Below are positions 50,801 to 63,800 of a stretch of DNA of 64,000 nucleotides, in pieces; the stretch's first letter is position 1; each line of letters opens with the position of its first letter. The DNA is from Atrichornis clamosus (lineage: Eukaryota > Chordata > Aves > Passeriformes > Menuridae): NCBI GenBank assembly GCA_013400975.1, contig WBMZ01003016.1, positions 62,001 to 126,000 on the forward strand, read 5' to 3'. A model generated the notes under the pieces. That model had not been told where the DNA came from, searched no databases, and was given only the letters and a program-made list of their open reading frames with translations. The position numbers were made by a program, and so were the translations under genes.

Positions 50801-53628
50801 ATCACTCAAAGACAGTGTTCTGTAGAGATAAATCCCGTGGATTACTGAGAAAGAACATGTACATCCTGCTCCAGGCTGTGCAGTGAAGTGGAAATGCTGA
50901 GAGAAGTTTTCCCTGTCATCCCTTGTGGAAGAATGGAGTAGCACCTACATGACCTGCATTGTATTTTCCAAATGGCCAAAAATAAAGATGGGATGTAGTC
51001 AGTATGAACAGGGAACAAGAAAAGAGAAGCCTGGTTGCTCCAGAGCATTGTTTTGGCTATATGTATTGCTTGAACTATTAAGAATAAAATACTACTGTCT
51101 CACCAAAAATTCCTCCATTTTCTTCTCAGAGATATAGTTGAGTAAATGAAGGTTTTGTGAAAAACAGGTATTTTCAGTTTTCTTCTTCAGAAAAGTCAGC
51201 TTAATTTTTCTATTTTGCTGTTTTGAGACAGTGTGACAGTGAATCACATAATACCTGGGTGTATCTCATAATCCAAGATACTTTTGTAAATGAAATACTG
51301 TGAGATGGTGTCTTGATATGACATCCAGCCCAGGAAATCTCAAGACAAAGGGAGATTGTTTAGTAGAACTCTAGTGGGAACAATGTACTTCTAATAAAAA
51401 TATTTTTCTTTGGAATATGCTTTTTCAGAAAAAAACCGTTGATAGTTGCAATTGAATTGCTGATTTCTGTAGATGCTCTCCACCCTATTTCAATTGTTAT
51501 AAGACTGAGAGATCTCTCTAAAGTGGGAAATTAGCAGGCTTTACTCCCATTCACACTTTGTTCTGTTTTTAATTTTTCCCCCAAAAACAAAAACAGTCTA
51601 ATTATGATCTATCAGATACAAAAAGACAAACTTCTGACTGGGTGTGCCAGACAGTGCCCTACTCTGAGAAGCATTTCCAGAGAAACTCTTCAAAAGCAGC
51701 TGATGGCCCCCGTACTCAACCTAAGGCAGGAGAAGCCTTCCTAGCTCCGAGCTGCTGGTAACAGCTCAAGGGCCAGAAACCCTGAGGCACAGGCAAGAAA
51801 GAGCCTGTTGTGGTCCTGTGTCTGATGCTCACCTCTTCAGGCTTCACCTTACCGATCCACAACCAGGTTGGCAGCAATAAACATAAATTATTTTTCCCAT
51901 GTACTGCTTTTACTTCTGGTCTGTGCCAGTGGTAGGAGCTGTGATTTGTAATTTCAGCTCCCTTTCACTGATCACATTAAGGTGTGGTGTGATTTGTGAG
52001 GAGCTCAGGTATCCTCCGGCACAGCTCCATGTCTCAGAGGGGTCAGGCAAGGGACAGGGCCAAGAGCAGCTTCATTTACTTGATGTTCATCTGTTTTTGT
52101 GTATGCACCTGACCCCAGAGGACACTTGAAACAGGGAGGCATCACGGAAGGACTCTTATCTGACCTAAAATCACAACACAATTTTTATTTTCCTGAGATA
52201 TTTAGGGAAATTTCTCAGTAGTGCCTTCTGTGACAGCCACACAGTTTGGATAACTGGGAAAATGCAATCAAATCACTTCTGACTATTGCTACCATCACTG
52301 TCTGCCTAAATTAAAATTTGTATTTTACACAAGCAAAGCTATGATACAAAAACATCGCTGCCAGGATTTTTAACTGAACAAAGCAATGTATTTTTTCTTT
52401 GTCTTATGCGAGGAAATGCTTGAATCATGTTGGCTACAGTTTTCACAAAAAAATTTCTCTGGAGACAGATAAGCAGATAAGAAAGTTTATTGCAGAAATG
52501 TTTAGCCAGACAACATGATAAGTATTAAAAATGTTATTTAAAACAGGCATCAGATGCTGTAGGCTCCTGTATGCCAGGAAGGCATCTTCATATGTAGTAT
52601 AGAAGTAAAAAACCAAAATGTTGTTTAAATCTGATAATGACACAAGGGAATGATTTATTCCATAATCCCATTTTACCAAAGGAATCTGGGAATCCTTGTC
52701 CTGAAACAGTTGCCAGAAAGAGCCACTTACACCTGGAATATAGTTTGATGTGCTTCATGATGCAAGATGACAGAAGGTGTTAACTATCTTCATAGTTTGG
52801 CTCTGAGATTTTACACTTTGATCCTTAAGTGTCGACCACTTCAACTGCAGCAGGACGCACCACTGCTGCCTGGTGCCATTTGCCCCTTCAGTCCATGTCA
52901 GCAGGTGCATTTTAGCTGATCTCCTAGAAGAAGCCATTGTTCACTGGCCACAGTGACTCTGTGACACAGCTGAGGTGGGACTCATGCTGGAGTCAGAAGT
53001 CTGGAAGTGGCTCCTTCCCTGAGACAGGATGTTCTCTACTGCCAGATTCTCTGTGAACTGTTCGTCTTCTGAATAGAATTACTCCCCCAATTTTTCTGAC
53101 TTCGATTTTATAATGAATGTTCTAGGAAAATAACTTTTCATCAGGCATGCACTCAAACCCCAGTTTTTTTAAGCAGATAAAAGGACTGAATGATGGTGGT
53201 TGGCAAGAGAGGTACTGAAGTCACGCTGCCTTTTTTTTTAAACTTACTAGGTCACTCCTGGTGATAGTTATTACCAGAGGGTAAGGAAAGAATGGACCTC
53301 AAAAAGCTAATATTCTGCCTTTGTACCTCTGCCAATATGTACAGATGTTTCTCTAATCTCCTCCTAAAGGCCGGTGATGGTGATGATTATCCAGCATGCA
53401 GGTTCTCTATTCTAGTGCTCAGCTGTTTTAGGATTAAAGTGTTTCTTTGTGTTTTATCTGGCAGTGAAAGCAGCATACCTTTTAATCCTATTTACTGAAG
53501 AGAAGGAGGACTTTTATCTCTTCCTTTACTGTGTCTTTTCTGGCCTGAAGGGATGCATATGCCAGATCTCAGGCTTCTCCTCAATATCCCAACCAACCTC
53601 CTTTACTTTGTTTTGTTCTGACAACTCA
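47848..53628. other. Non-coding unique sequence, no gene seen
   Basis: No recognised gene. The 108-codon minus-strand frame at 48000-48326 overlaps a 74-codon plus-strand frame and has no domain. A 30-bp tandem duplication lies at 48896-48955. GC-richer patches at 48030-48310, 51630-51870 and 51990-52140 have no assigned family. The AT-rich stretch 49000-49500 is free of recognisable repeats. Confidence 0.65.
48896..48955. repeat. 30-bp tandem duplication in AT-rich DNA
   Basis: Two units of 30 bases. The first 22 positions are identical, beginning AGAATATTACACACTATATA, and the last eight differ. A shorter echo, ATGATTTATC, flanks the pair near 48883-48892 and 48958-48967. This is a local replication-slippage type duplication that has begun to diverge. 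Confidence 0.8.
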
Positions 53629-53765
53629 GGCTTTTTGGCCCTCTGTGCATCTGACTGCGCTCCCCTGCACTCCTCTCATTTGCATCAAGCTAGTGCAGCT
53701 CCCCAGACAGGACACAGTCTAGGGCCCTGCCAGTGCTCAGTGAGGCAGAACGATTGCTTCTCATC
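53629..53765 (-). mobile_element. Probable very old CR1 fragment
   Basis: The + strand contains the order of blocks seen in inverted, ancient CR1 copies of reptiles and birds: TTTTTGGCCCTCTGTGCATC, then GGACACAGTCTAGGGCC, GCCAGTGCTCAGTGAGGCAG and a decayed GAATTACTTCTC-like segment. Similarity is patchy and there is no terminal repeat, so both the family and the ends are uncertain. It lies inside the 116-codon plus-strand open frame at 53449-53799, which I take to be non-coding. Confidence 0.45.
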
Positions 53766-54268
53766 TGGTGGGTTATATTCCTCCAACCAGAAATTTTAAT
53801 TTTCTTTGCAGTATCGTAAAAATGACACTTGTTCTGCTTGTACTTCTAAATTATTTTCCGATCCTTTTCTTCATCTGGTTGTTCTTGTTGCCATGCAGTT
53901 GACACTTTGCATATGGTGTTCTGAAGTTCTCTGATTTGTCTGAGATGTTTTGGTTTCTCACTGTCTGTTCCAACATGACAGCTGTCAGTTTGTGCAATAA
54001 ACCTGCTGTCTGCTCTCCTGCCCAGTTACCAGTAGGAACACTCAACAGCACTGAATCTTGGAAAGTTGTCTGTAGCTCATCTTGCATTACCTCCTTGAGG
54101 AATATAAATATAGCAATGCAGTAACTGAAATTAAATTTTGTAGTCTGCAATGCTTTCATTCTAACTTGTACAAAAAAGCCCGTTAGTGCCCTTTTCAATG
54201 TTTCTGTTCAAGAATTTTGAATTTTCAAAAGTAACCTTTCATCAATTCTATGGTTGATTTAGTCAGAG

Positions 54269-54371
54269 TTTTGGCTGGTTTTTTTGGTTTTGTTTTGTTT
54301 GTTTTGGTTTGCTTTTTTTGTTTGTGGAGTTTTTCTGTTATTTGGTTGGTTTAGTTTTCCTTTTTTTCTTT
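54269..54371. repeat. T/G-rich low-complexity tract
   Basis: About 100 bases made almost only of T and G on the + strand, with repeated TTTTG and TTGGTT units. It resembles the tract at 10557-10680 and is probably simple sequence or the decayed tail of an insertion. Confidence 0.85.
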
Positions 54372-54932
54372 GAATCCTAGTTTGCCAGACTTACGTAGTT
54401 AAAAAAAAAAAATCTCTTGAAGGACGTGACCTTTAATTTGCTTCTAATATTTCTAGTTTAAAATATTACCCTTTTTTTCACTGGTATTAGACAGATGGTT
54501 CAACTGAATCTTCTTAATGAATATTGATACAGAGAAGAGAATAAGAGCTTTGGATTTCTGAGTGTTATCTGGCAATAGTCTTCCCTCCTGCTGAATATAT
54601 GGCCGGTGTTGGTATGGGTCTTCTTTCTGCTTACAGAACAAATTTGTGCAGATCTCTGTGTCTCTTTTAGTGATTTGCCCTTTCTAGTTTCTACCATGCA
54701 TGCTTCTTTGTACTTGTCCTTAGCAACTTGTCCTAGTTACCCTTTCCTACATATTTTCTTTTTGTGTTTGACCTTGAGGGAAGGTCCGTCTGCTCCTGCA
54801 TCCTGCCTGAGTAATGGGAACTTTGATTCTGCTCCCATTTCTTCAGGAAACTAATAGCTCTTCATAACTTCTCTATTCTCTTACACTTGTTTCTCTGAAC
54901 TTTTTAAACTCTTTGTTCTTGGAGGCCAGTCC

Positions 54933-54947
54933 TTTTTTTTTTTTTTT
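54933..54947. repeat. Poly-T tract (15 T)
   Basis: Fifteen consecutive T in a pyrimidine-rich neighbourhood. No retrocopy is recognised on either side. Confidence 0.8.
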
Positions 54948-56133
54948 CCTTTTCTACTCCTGTTTGTTTTTCATTTCCAAGAATTGCTGTTTTATTATTT
55001 TTCACTCAGTCTTGCCTGGTTTTCTTCTACTCATCTGTTAGGATACAAACTTGGATACTATTTTCGTCATCTATGACAAAATGCTCACACATGTTCCAAG
55101 TACTCTTTGGACAGTTCTTGTTTTACTGTATTTTTCTGACAAATGTTCTTTTCAGATATCTCATATTACATTTAACACCTGTATAACAGTGCAGCTAAGA
55201 AAGTATCATGGTTACCAGAGGGAACATCTGTTACATTTGGCAGCCATGATATACAGTGGAAATGTGAGTAAATTCCTTATGAACAATGCCATAAATTCAG
55301 GCAAATTCAGCTGGAAGTTTCAAGCCTCTTTAAGCAAATATTGCAGAATAAGACTGAACAGAGTAATAAAAATTCCAAAATGAGAGAGGGCCTCAGCTGA
55401 ATGGGAATAGGGTGAAACACATTGTTTTTCATAGTCAGTATCTTTCAGCATAAGGTTTCTGACCCCTCTGAAATACAGGGCATAGAAGAAGGGAAACCAG
55501 GCAGTGACGTTGTACAAGTGCACTGAACAGTTACGGGGAAGTTCTGAACAAAGGGCATGAATTTGTCTGGTGTCACACGCTTCCTATTAAATCCCAGTGT
55601 ATCAGAGGGCTAAAATTAGAAAAGAAAGTAGTTTTGCAATGCTTCTTTAGCAGGTCATGCATTTGATTCATATGCTGCCTGACGCAGTAGCCCTATGGCC
55701 AGTGGTGTGTGACGGCTGCTGGTTTCTAGTCTGACAGGTAATTGTGTTAAGGCATCACCACAGGTTTCAGTTCAGGCAACCTCTGCACCTCACATGGTTT
55801 GCTTCTAAGGTTTTCACTCCATGAAATCTAGCCACAGAGAGGAATTATTATTTTTGTTTACAGTAAATTTGATGAGAAAAAAAGGCGTAAATTGGAGAGA
55901 GGTATGTGACTAGGAAGTAATACTCCTGGAAAGTTTGTAATAAAACTGGTAAAAAATTTTAGGTTCATCAAAATATTCCATTTGATCTCAGACGCAGCTA
56001 ATCTGAAAGTATTGAGCAGTAATCACAACTACATGCTTTTGTGAAGCAGTTACTGCAAAGTGCAAAGCTGACTAAATTTATGCATATATCCATCCCCCAA
56101 GATGGTAGAATATTTATGATTTTTAGCTCTAAA

Positions 56134-56174
56134 TTTTCTTTCTCTCTCTCTTTCTTTTTTTCAATTTTTTTTTT
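56134..56174. repeat. Polypyrimidine (CT)n/T tract
   Basis: A nearly pure pyrimidine run that includes TCTCTCTCTC, followed by CAA and ten T. It generates the Ser/Phe-rich segment of the plus-strand open frame at 56041-56226 and the Glu/Lys-rich segment of the minus-strand frame at 55998-56201. Neither is a convincing gene. Confidence 0.85.
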
Positions 56175-57161
56175 AAACACTGAGGTGCAGTCAGCCCTCA
56201 CTCTAGCTTTTCCAAACTTTTCATGAGGGCAGGAGAAAATAAAATGTAATTCATAAATTATATGTGGAACACTTTCAAGGTTGGGAGGGAGAGTCAGAAG
56301 AGAAGAGAGTGATCTCTTATATTCAAGAACCAGCCTATGAACTTTCCACTATTCTATTTATCCTAAAACATTTGGGCAAGAAGATATATATGCTCAGAAA
56401 ATTATTTTTATGTCCCCATTCCAGAACAGCCTGATTCATTTTTAACAAGTTTCTCTAGCTGTATTCCCAGTTTAGCAGTCTATATTTGTATTTGTTTAAT
56501 TGTTTTCACTTTAATATAGCAAAAGGCTATGATTGTTTATAAAGGTGATTTCACCTTGAATATTTAAGTATTAAATAGTTGTATTATAAATAGTATTAAA
56601 GAAGTTGGTTTCTTACCACATAAAACACAAAAAATACCCAGCTGGCATTGCTTTTAATTATATTACATACATTTCATATAAGGGACTGGAAAAATATTTC
56701 CTGTTATCTCCTCAGTTACATTCAAATATTTATGCACAGCATCTGCTTAAGTGGAACTTGACAACAGTGTCAACAGCAGTTTTCCACAGCCAGTGCAAAA
56801 TACAATATTTTTAAGGGAAATACATATGAAGGAAAATTAAGTTAAAGGGGATTTTGAGAAATACCTCATGGGACTCAGTAACACAATGTTCTTCTATGTA
56901 GCTGCTAAGAAATCTTTCCTTATTACAGCTGAGGCAATCACAATCTTTAATGGTTTTTACCTGCATTTATTCTCATGAACTAGAAACTGTAAGTTCAATT
57001 AAAGACAGAGACCTGAGAAAAAGTGTCATTCAGCATTACTTTTGTTTTATGATGTTGCTTTACAACAGCTAGTATTTTCCTGGAAAAGTTCTAGGTCCTG
57101 GGAACAACATTTAAAGGATTATAAACAAGAACTTTAAGAACTTGATCATGTTATGTGGTGT

Positions 57162-57240
57162 AAAAAAAACCCCAAAAACCCCCTCAAAACTCAACCACCG
57201 CAAAAACAATCCTTTTCCTGCATTTCTTTTTTTTTTTTTT
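57162..57240. repeat. A/C-rich tract followed by poly-T
   Basis: The + strand runs AAAAAAAACCCC, AAAAACCCCC and CAAAAACAA-like units to about 57210, then a 14-base T run at 57227-57240. The complementary strand has only two G runs of four or five, too few for a four-tract quadruplex. Confidence 0.8.
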
Positions 57241-57286
57241 CCTAAGGGAAGATGAAATTGTGTTAATGAGTTCAGAATGCTTTGAT

Positions 57287-57324
57287 GAGGCATCTCTTGT
57301 GATTGGAGGCATCTCTTGTGATTG
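57287..57324. repeat. Perfect 19-bp tandem duplication
   Basis: GAGGCATCTCTTGTGATTG occurs twice, head to tail, at 57287-57305 and 57306-57324 with no mismatch. Perfect identity in non-coding DNA suggests a recent slippage event, so copy number may vary between individuals. Confidence 0.95.
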
Positions 57325-57446
57325 ACAGGAAAGATTGGTAAGAAAAACTCCTGGTTTCAAGTTATTGAAGTTTTTTTTTTCTTCAAGTCTGTTGAGGCCC
57401 TGAAAGAGTATTGTATTTTACAATTCTAATTTCTGGTGAAATCATG

Positions 57447-57898
57447 TGATTATAGAGTAACTCGGGCTTCCAGAGGTCTCTAATCTAACTGTCCATGCAA
57501 CGCAAGGCCATCTTCAAAGTGAGCTGAGGTTGTTTCTGTGCCTTGTCCAGAGGAACATCGAATATTGTCAAGCATGGAGATTCCACAGCCTCCTGGACAT
57601 CTTGCTCGTGCTCTGCCATCTTCACTGCAAAAGTTGGTTTGGTTTTTCTAGTTGCAACTATTGTCCTTCACCTGAGAGAAGAATCTTACTCACCCTGTAA
57701 CCACCTATGTGGCAGCCGAAGACAGCAGTGAGGCTCCTCCTTGGCCTGCTGCTCTTTGGGGAAAGGAGGCCGAGCTCCCCTGGCCTCTTCTGGCCTGGTA
57801 CATCCTCATGGCAGTGGAGTTCCCTTGGGTCACCATAGTTTCTCAATGTCTGTAGTGCACTGCGGGCCTGGAATAAGCAGTGCTCTCGGGCGGCTGCA
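57447..57898 (-). mobile_element. Ancient, highly diverged CR1 LINE
   Basis: A minus-strand CR1 of an older subfamily. The + strand begins with a decayed terminal unit (GATTATAGAGTAACTCGGG), then GGTCTCTAATCTAACTGTCC, GGCCATCTTCAAAG, ATGGAGATTCCACAGCCTCC, AGTTGCAACTATTGTCC and CCGAGCTCCCCTGGCCTCTT. It fades out in TCTCAATGTCTGTAGTGCAC and CAGTGCTCGGGCGGC. The order matches the 3' 450 bp or so of old avian CR1 with many point changes and small gaps, including one near CTCCTGGACA. Open frames over it on both strands (57543-57731 and 57658-57846) are short and not functional. Confidence 0.85.
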
Positions 57899-60800
57899 AA
57901 GATGAGGAGGGGGGAATATTGTGTCTACCTATTTAACAGATCTGGGCTCAACAGTATGGTCCACATGCAGGGGGGTTACAATGCAAAACACAGATCAGGT
58001 TCTCTAAAGCTTATCAATTTCTATTTATATTTGGCACCAAAAGTTTGTTTGCAGAGTTAAGTTTTCTGCATAGATTCCAAGCAAAATCTTACACTCTTAA
58101 TTTTATTTTACAAAATAGGTTAAGATTTATAGCTTCTTGTCTGTCCTTACTTGCTTTCCTTGGAGCACTTTGATGAGGACTATTAAGGTAGTTTGAACCT
58201 ACATGACCTGAAACAGATACTGGTTTTAGTACATATGCATCCATACAAGTAATATATAAAAATCAACCCAGACTGAAAATGCAGATTTCACTTTATAAAA
58301 CAGAACTCAGTCACCCATGAAAACTGAAAGATACTAAAAATTTTAAATTGAATTGCTAACTTTCAGGCGCCACAGATCATCTTGTCAACAGGTTTCTGTT
58401 TGTCTAGCTTAATGTAGGTAAAAACTGTAGTGTATGGGTGGGAAAACTGGAACGTATTCCAGAAAAGTAATTTAACAGTGTCTGGACAAGATAAGATCAC
58501 ATGCCCCTCTAGATGTTTTCTGAATGATGTAAGAGTTTTACATTGGAAATATGAAAATAAAACTTATTGAAATAAGCATAATAATTTAGATTAAATTATT
58601 AATGTTATACCACTAAACCTCCATTGAGCTCAATCAAAATTTATTCTTTCCTGTAGTTACTTTTTAGCTTGCACATCTTTTTAGGTCTTCATTTCTTATT
58701 GTCATTTAATATCAATAAATCTAAAACAGCAGCAGAAAGATATTTTCATATATTTCTGACTTAGTCAAAACAGGAAACACTGAAAATACTGCAAGAGGTT
58801 CAAGTATCTCATGTAATTTCCAATTTGTCTGACTAAAGAGCTGGGTTGATCATACAGTCTGCATCACTAAACAGAATGTGATTATCACTCATTGTTATTA
58901 ACAAGTTGCACTCTACTTAAATTATCGTTGACTCATTTAGTTAACAGAGCCAGAGATTTTAAATAGTGTTTGTTGTGGAAGTTGCACCTTCATGGTTATG
59001 AAATTGTTTGTGACTTGTTCTGCTTAACTGTTTTTCATTGCTTGAGCTGGGTGATTTTTTACCGGAACCATGCTGGAACAGTTTGCTCCTTTTAGGTGAA
59101 TGACTGAAACTTTGAGATTTTTGAACAGGAATTTGGCTTGCAGTATGTATTACCAGATGCACAGTAGCCTGCTCTGAAGACAACGAAAGTTCTTGAATAT
59201 ATTAATACTTTAATTGCGACTCCATAAACCCTAGACTAAGAAGATCTATGAGTAGAGACCTTCCAGTTCTGATACTCCAGTTTTTGGAGACATCACCAGC
59301 ACCAGAACTTACCTCTGTTTATCTGAACTTCAAAGCCCATGATACACCTTAATGGAAATAACTTGCACTTCCTTTTTAGCTATCCTGGAGAAATGTATTG
59401 GAGCACTTTGCGCTTCAGAAGTGAGCCAGCATCTGATGAGAAGGTCTGTGTGCCTGTCTGGATGGCATGTTTTGATGTTTGCCAGATGCTTTGAAGTCAT
59501 CCTCACTCCTAGCCAGGTTAGCATAAAAGCAAGTAAAAGCATTTTATTTACAAAATCCAAACACAGCCAACATGGTTACAGAAATAGCAAGCATTACTAG
59601 AAATAAAAATAAACCATGCATATATTTTCTTTTCCAGGCCTTTCCTTGAAGTCTGGTGGCTCCTAGCAAGCTATTTAGTCACTAAACATCTGGCACATAT
59701 TGCAATCTTTAAATCTTAAACAGAAAACTGCAGTTGTAAGGGCAGGTGGGACATTTTCTACCCAGTGCCTTCTTGTGTTGATCAAGGATTCATTCAGACT
59801 CATATCCTCTTCTCTTCCCATCTTTTTTCTTCTCAAGAGAAAACAATCCTTTCCTTACTCAGGAGACAGGTTTGACATATTTATTCCAGGATTCTTAATT
59901 ATCCTTGTGCTTATTTGAAGAACTAATAAATTATCCACCTTTATAATCCATCAATTTTTCTTTGTGGCCAGTGGATACTAATAAGCTTTTCACAACATTT
60001 CACGCACAGTTCTTAATGAAGAACATGTAACTTAATAATCATTCTAGCATACAACGACCAAAGTACATTTAATGCTTGTGCCTTATTACAAGCCCTTATT
60101 TGTGATATAAATAGATTGGATCTGCCAATAATCAATAATACTAGGATGATAATTCCAGGTGTCTGACCCTCGAGGATCTTTTCTGTGTGTTTTTTTGTTT
60201 ATTTGCAGACTGGCCATGATTTCATCATGGTTTTCAATTCTGTCTGTGTTATAAACTAGGCAGTTCCTTCTTAGGTTTGAGCTTTCTTGGAGGAAAAAAC
60301 TACCACCCATACTACCACAGGCAGTTTAGTAGCCTGATAGAGGTTTTCACACAGCTCAGAAAATGAGGCCTTGCCCAAGGCAACTGGTGTTTAGTGAATC
60401 TGTGGCTCTGGTACCCAGAGCAGGCAGCAACAGCTAAACTTGGAGTGTACCAGACTACCATCACAAGTGCTGTGGGCAAGGGGACATTCAGTATCACAAT
60501 CCACCCAGGACTGTTGACTCTGAAGTTCAAGCACAAGAAGCCTAGTAGATTTTTACTCTATATTCTCCCAAATTCATGATGGAAGAAATACCAATAATAA
60601 AGTATGTATCCCTTGTCATTTAGAGATATGGGTTTTTTTGCTTATGGAAAGGACTGGCTAATGAAAGCCAAATTATTATGTGTATTTTAGTGTATTTATT
60701 ACTCAATCATTTGCGCTTCAGCTGTCCTTGTGATATTGCTTTGTTTTTGCAAACTATGTACAGATGGGACCTTAAGCAAACTGGTGTCTTTCTCTTAATG

Positions 60801-63800
60801 TGCCTTCTGCTAGCATTTCAAAGACAGTGATTCATCTGATGGATCATTTAAATTGTCTTCAATAAACAGATTTCCAGTAAAAAATGGAAATGAAAATGAG
60901 AAAGCTCAAGCAGCAGCCTAGAGTTTTCCAAAAAGGAAGAATATATTTTTATGTGTTTTCACCTGTAGCATAGCACCTCCTGGAAATATCAGGAGATTTA
61001 AGAGCAGAAAAGTTACAGATCATACCTTTATCCTAACTTTCTCACATATAAGTGCTACATCAATACAATTTAGGGTCAAAATATGGCTGAGCAGTGAATT
61101 TGCCTGGACAGTTGGCCTGACAGTCTTTCCACTGTTGGCCACCATATGGAGGTGAAATATTTATTTTATAATTCTACCTTTTAATTTTATTTTATTTTGT
61201 TTCTAAAACTATGTATGTAACTATAAGCGGCTGAACACTAAGAGTGTTAAGAGTATAAATTCTGAGCATCAAGAGGACCATTACATTTGCTGTCACATAT
61301 TTAAACCTCCAGCTCACTTCAGACTTGCGGTTTGAGCTCTGGTGTTGCTGAAATGGCAGGACCCAGACTTGTCGTTCATCACCAGTGTCCTTCCCACTGC
61401 AAATGGACACAGAAACTGCCCAAGACTCATCTCTTGAGCAAGAACTTCTCCTTATCCCACCCTATCATGTGATAATTCAGTCAAAGAAATCAGCCCATGC
61501 TCCATCCAGCTGTTGTTCAACATCAGAGCTAATTAATATACCTGATTTTGGTGCCACAGGTTTTGCTTATTCCTCTGGCTTTTCAGTTCCTCCATTTCCA
61601 GCATTAAACCTTTAGACAACTTCTAATCTGCTTACTCAAAGACCTAAGAGCTCAGACATATTGACTACGAAACTTTCTGCCTCAGTTCTCTGACTGTGCA
61701 CAGCAGCTCATTATTCACTTGCATTACACTGGCATGTGAATACACAGCAGGTGACCAGAGAAACTGGGATCTTGTTGCCTGTGCAATTCCAGAGTGGCTG
61801 CCCACAGATACCCATGCAGTGCTTTCTGGCTAACGTTTGCTGCTACTGATTTTTGAGCGTGAAATGTAAATATAAACTAGCAGATATTACTGAGATTGGA
61901 GGGTATGTTTCATATAAATTCAGCCAAAATATCCTCAGAAATATTCTGTTGATTCTTTCCTTTCTTTGAAATGGAAATACTGCATGTATAGCCATTCCAT
62001 TTTGGCATCTATCATCTGACAGACTCAGGGTAGTACTAAACCCAAATAACACCGACCAGTGCTGCACTTTTTGTGTGCTTGGAAATGGATAGCATACTCA
62101 AGAATACTGCAGCATATCCATGCAGTCATCAACCAAGCCTCTCACCACATACTGCTGCATTAGATTTGAGGTGCTTTCCCAGGTATTTTCTTTGTTCTCT
62201 GACGTCAAGCTCATTTTCATCTACTAGGTTTAATCTTACGTAGGTAGAAGTGGAAAAAACAAAGAAAGAAACTACTATTTTTTTCTGGCCATACCAAATG
62301 AATATAGAGGGCCAAATTATCAGCAAGGAAGAGACCAGCAAAGACAATTAAGCTAAGAGTTTGATGCAATCCACCTAATAGAAACTTGATCTTGGGAAGC
62401 GGATAATGTTGATACTGCTTAATGGGAGGAAATTAATAATTTGAATCATATTTTCTACCAGAATAATGTGGTTCAATAAAGAAAAAAAGCTTATGTTATT
62501 AAATCAACTTTATTATTTGTAAAAATGTTAACTGAACAGTATATTTTAGTTCCGTTTCAATTGATCATATTTCAGAGTTCGGCGGGTTATTTTTCTGTTT
62601 AGTCCTCCACACAGCCCAGCCTGTGTTTTTTGATAAGCACATTTGATGTGCATTATTTCTACCTGGCTGAGTTTTACATACTGGTCTCTCTTCTCCCTCA
62701 CCTGTGTGAGGATGGCTGCTCTCTCGACAAACAGACAAGTCCTCTTTTTCCAGCACAGGTCTGTGGTGGGATTGATCTCTCAGCTTCAGTGTGACACCAG
62801 CAGTGTAACACCAGCACTGCCCCTGTGCCATGGCATTTTGCAGCCTCATGGATTCATCCCACGCTGTCTGCATTTCTGCAGCTGTTTCAGTGACCATCCC
62901 CAGCACCAGCCCAAACAGCAGAGAAAAGCCATGTTCTGTTTCCTCCAAAGTAGGAGTGAGATATGGAGGCGTGGGTTGATGACAACTCCTTTTCTCTTCA
63001 CATGCTCATTCATCGCTGTCTGACCACAGCATCCTTCATTCCCCATTTTGTGATATATGTACCATGAGACAAGGTCTGACCTTGCTTTCTTCTGCTTTTC
63101 AGTTCTGAGCAAGATGCAAGTTGAAAGGTTAAGCATGTGGAGTATTTTAAAAGTAAATATTTCAGAAAGGTTTGAGCTGTATGTGTCATCAGGCCCTTCC
63201 AGGTAAATATTTCACACATCAATAAAATAAAAAGTAGGCAGATGCCTCAAAATTTTTAAAAACTAATATATTTGGACCTCACTGTCCCATGGGAAATTAA
63301 AAATTGGGTTATTGTTATGATTGAGCTTAATGGTTTTTAACACCTATGGGCCTTTCTTGGATGCTGGTGACCTCACACTGAAAATCTATGATCGTATATC
63401 TTTCTAGATGTTTTAGATAGTACCTTCCTAATGAACAGCTTGTAATCACACCAAAAACTGTAGTTGTGGTAGTTTTTTATAAGAAGAGAATTCAATCAGC
63501 CTATTTCTTTTAGTAAAATAATGATTAAATCCAAGTTACTTTTTTCAGTTTTGTAAAAAGCATAGTTTTCAGAAATTCCAAGCAGTGACCAATACTATAT
63601 TCCACAATATTAAACACTGTTTCTTAGTTAAGTCCAAACCCACAATCTGGGAAGCAGAATCTGCTTCTTCAAAGTTAACTTGGACGGGACTTTGAAAGTG
63701 TCCATTCTTTGTCTTTTTATGAACACTGATGCTTTTCTTTAGAAATACTGGGATTGTTAGGCATTTTCCTACCTGACATTAATTTATTACTTTTACTTAA

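Larger units (their letters stand above)
53766..57446. other. Non-coding sequence with several low-complexity tracts
   Basis: No gene recognised. The open frames at 53851-54198 (minus, 115 codons) and 55051-55383 (plus, 110 codons) have no domain. The stretch is marked by T-rich, pyrimidine-rich and A/C-rich tracts, listed separately, and by a 19-bp tandem duplication at 57287-57324. Confidence 0.65.

Noticed and set aside
57162..57210. CCCC/AAAAA-rich tract, considered as an interstitial telomere-like or quadruplex sequence
   Set aside because: The units are irregular, do not match TTAGGG/CCCTAA, and there are only two strong C runs.
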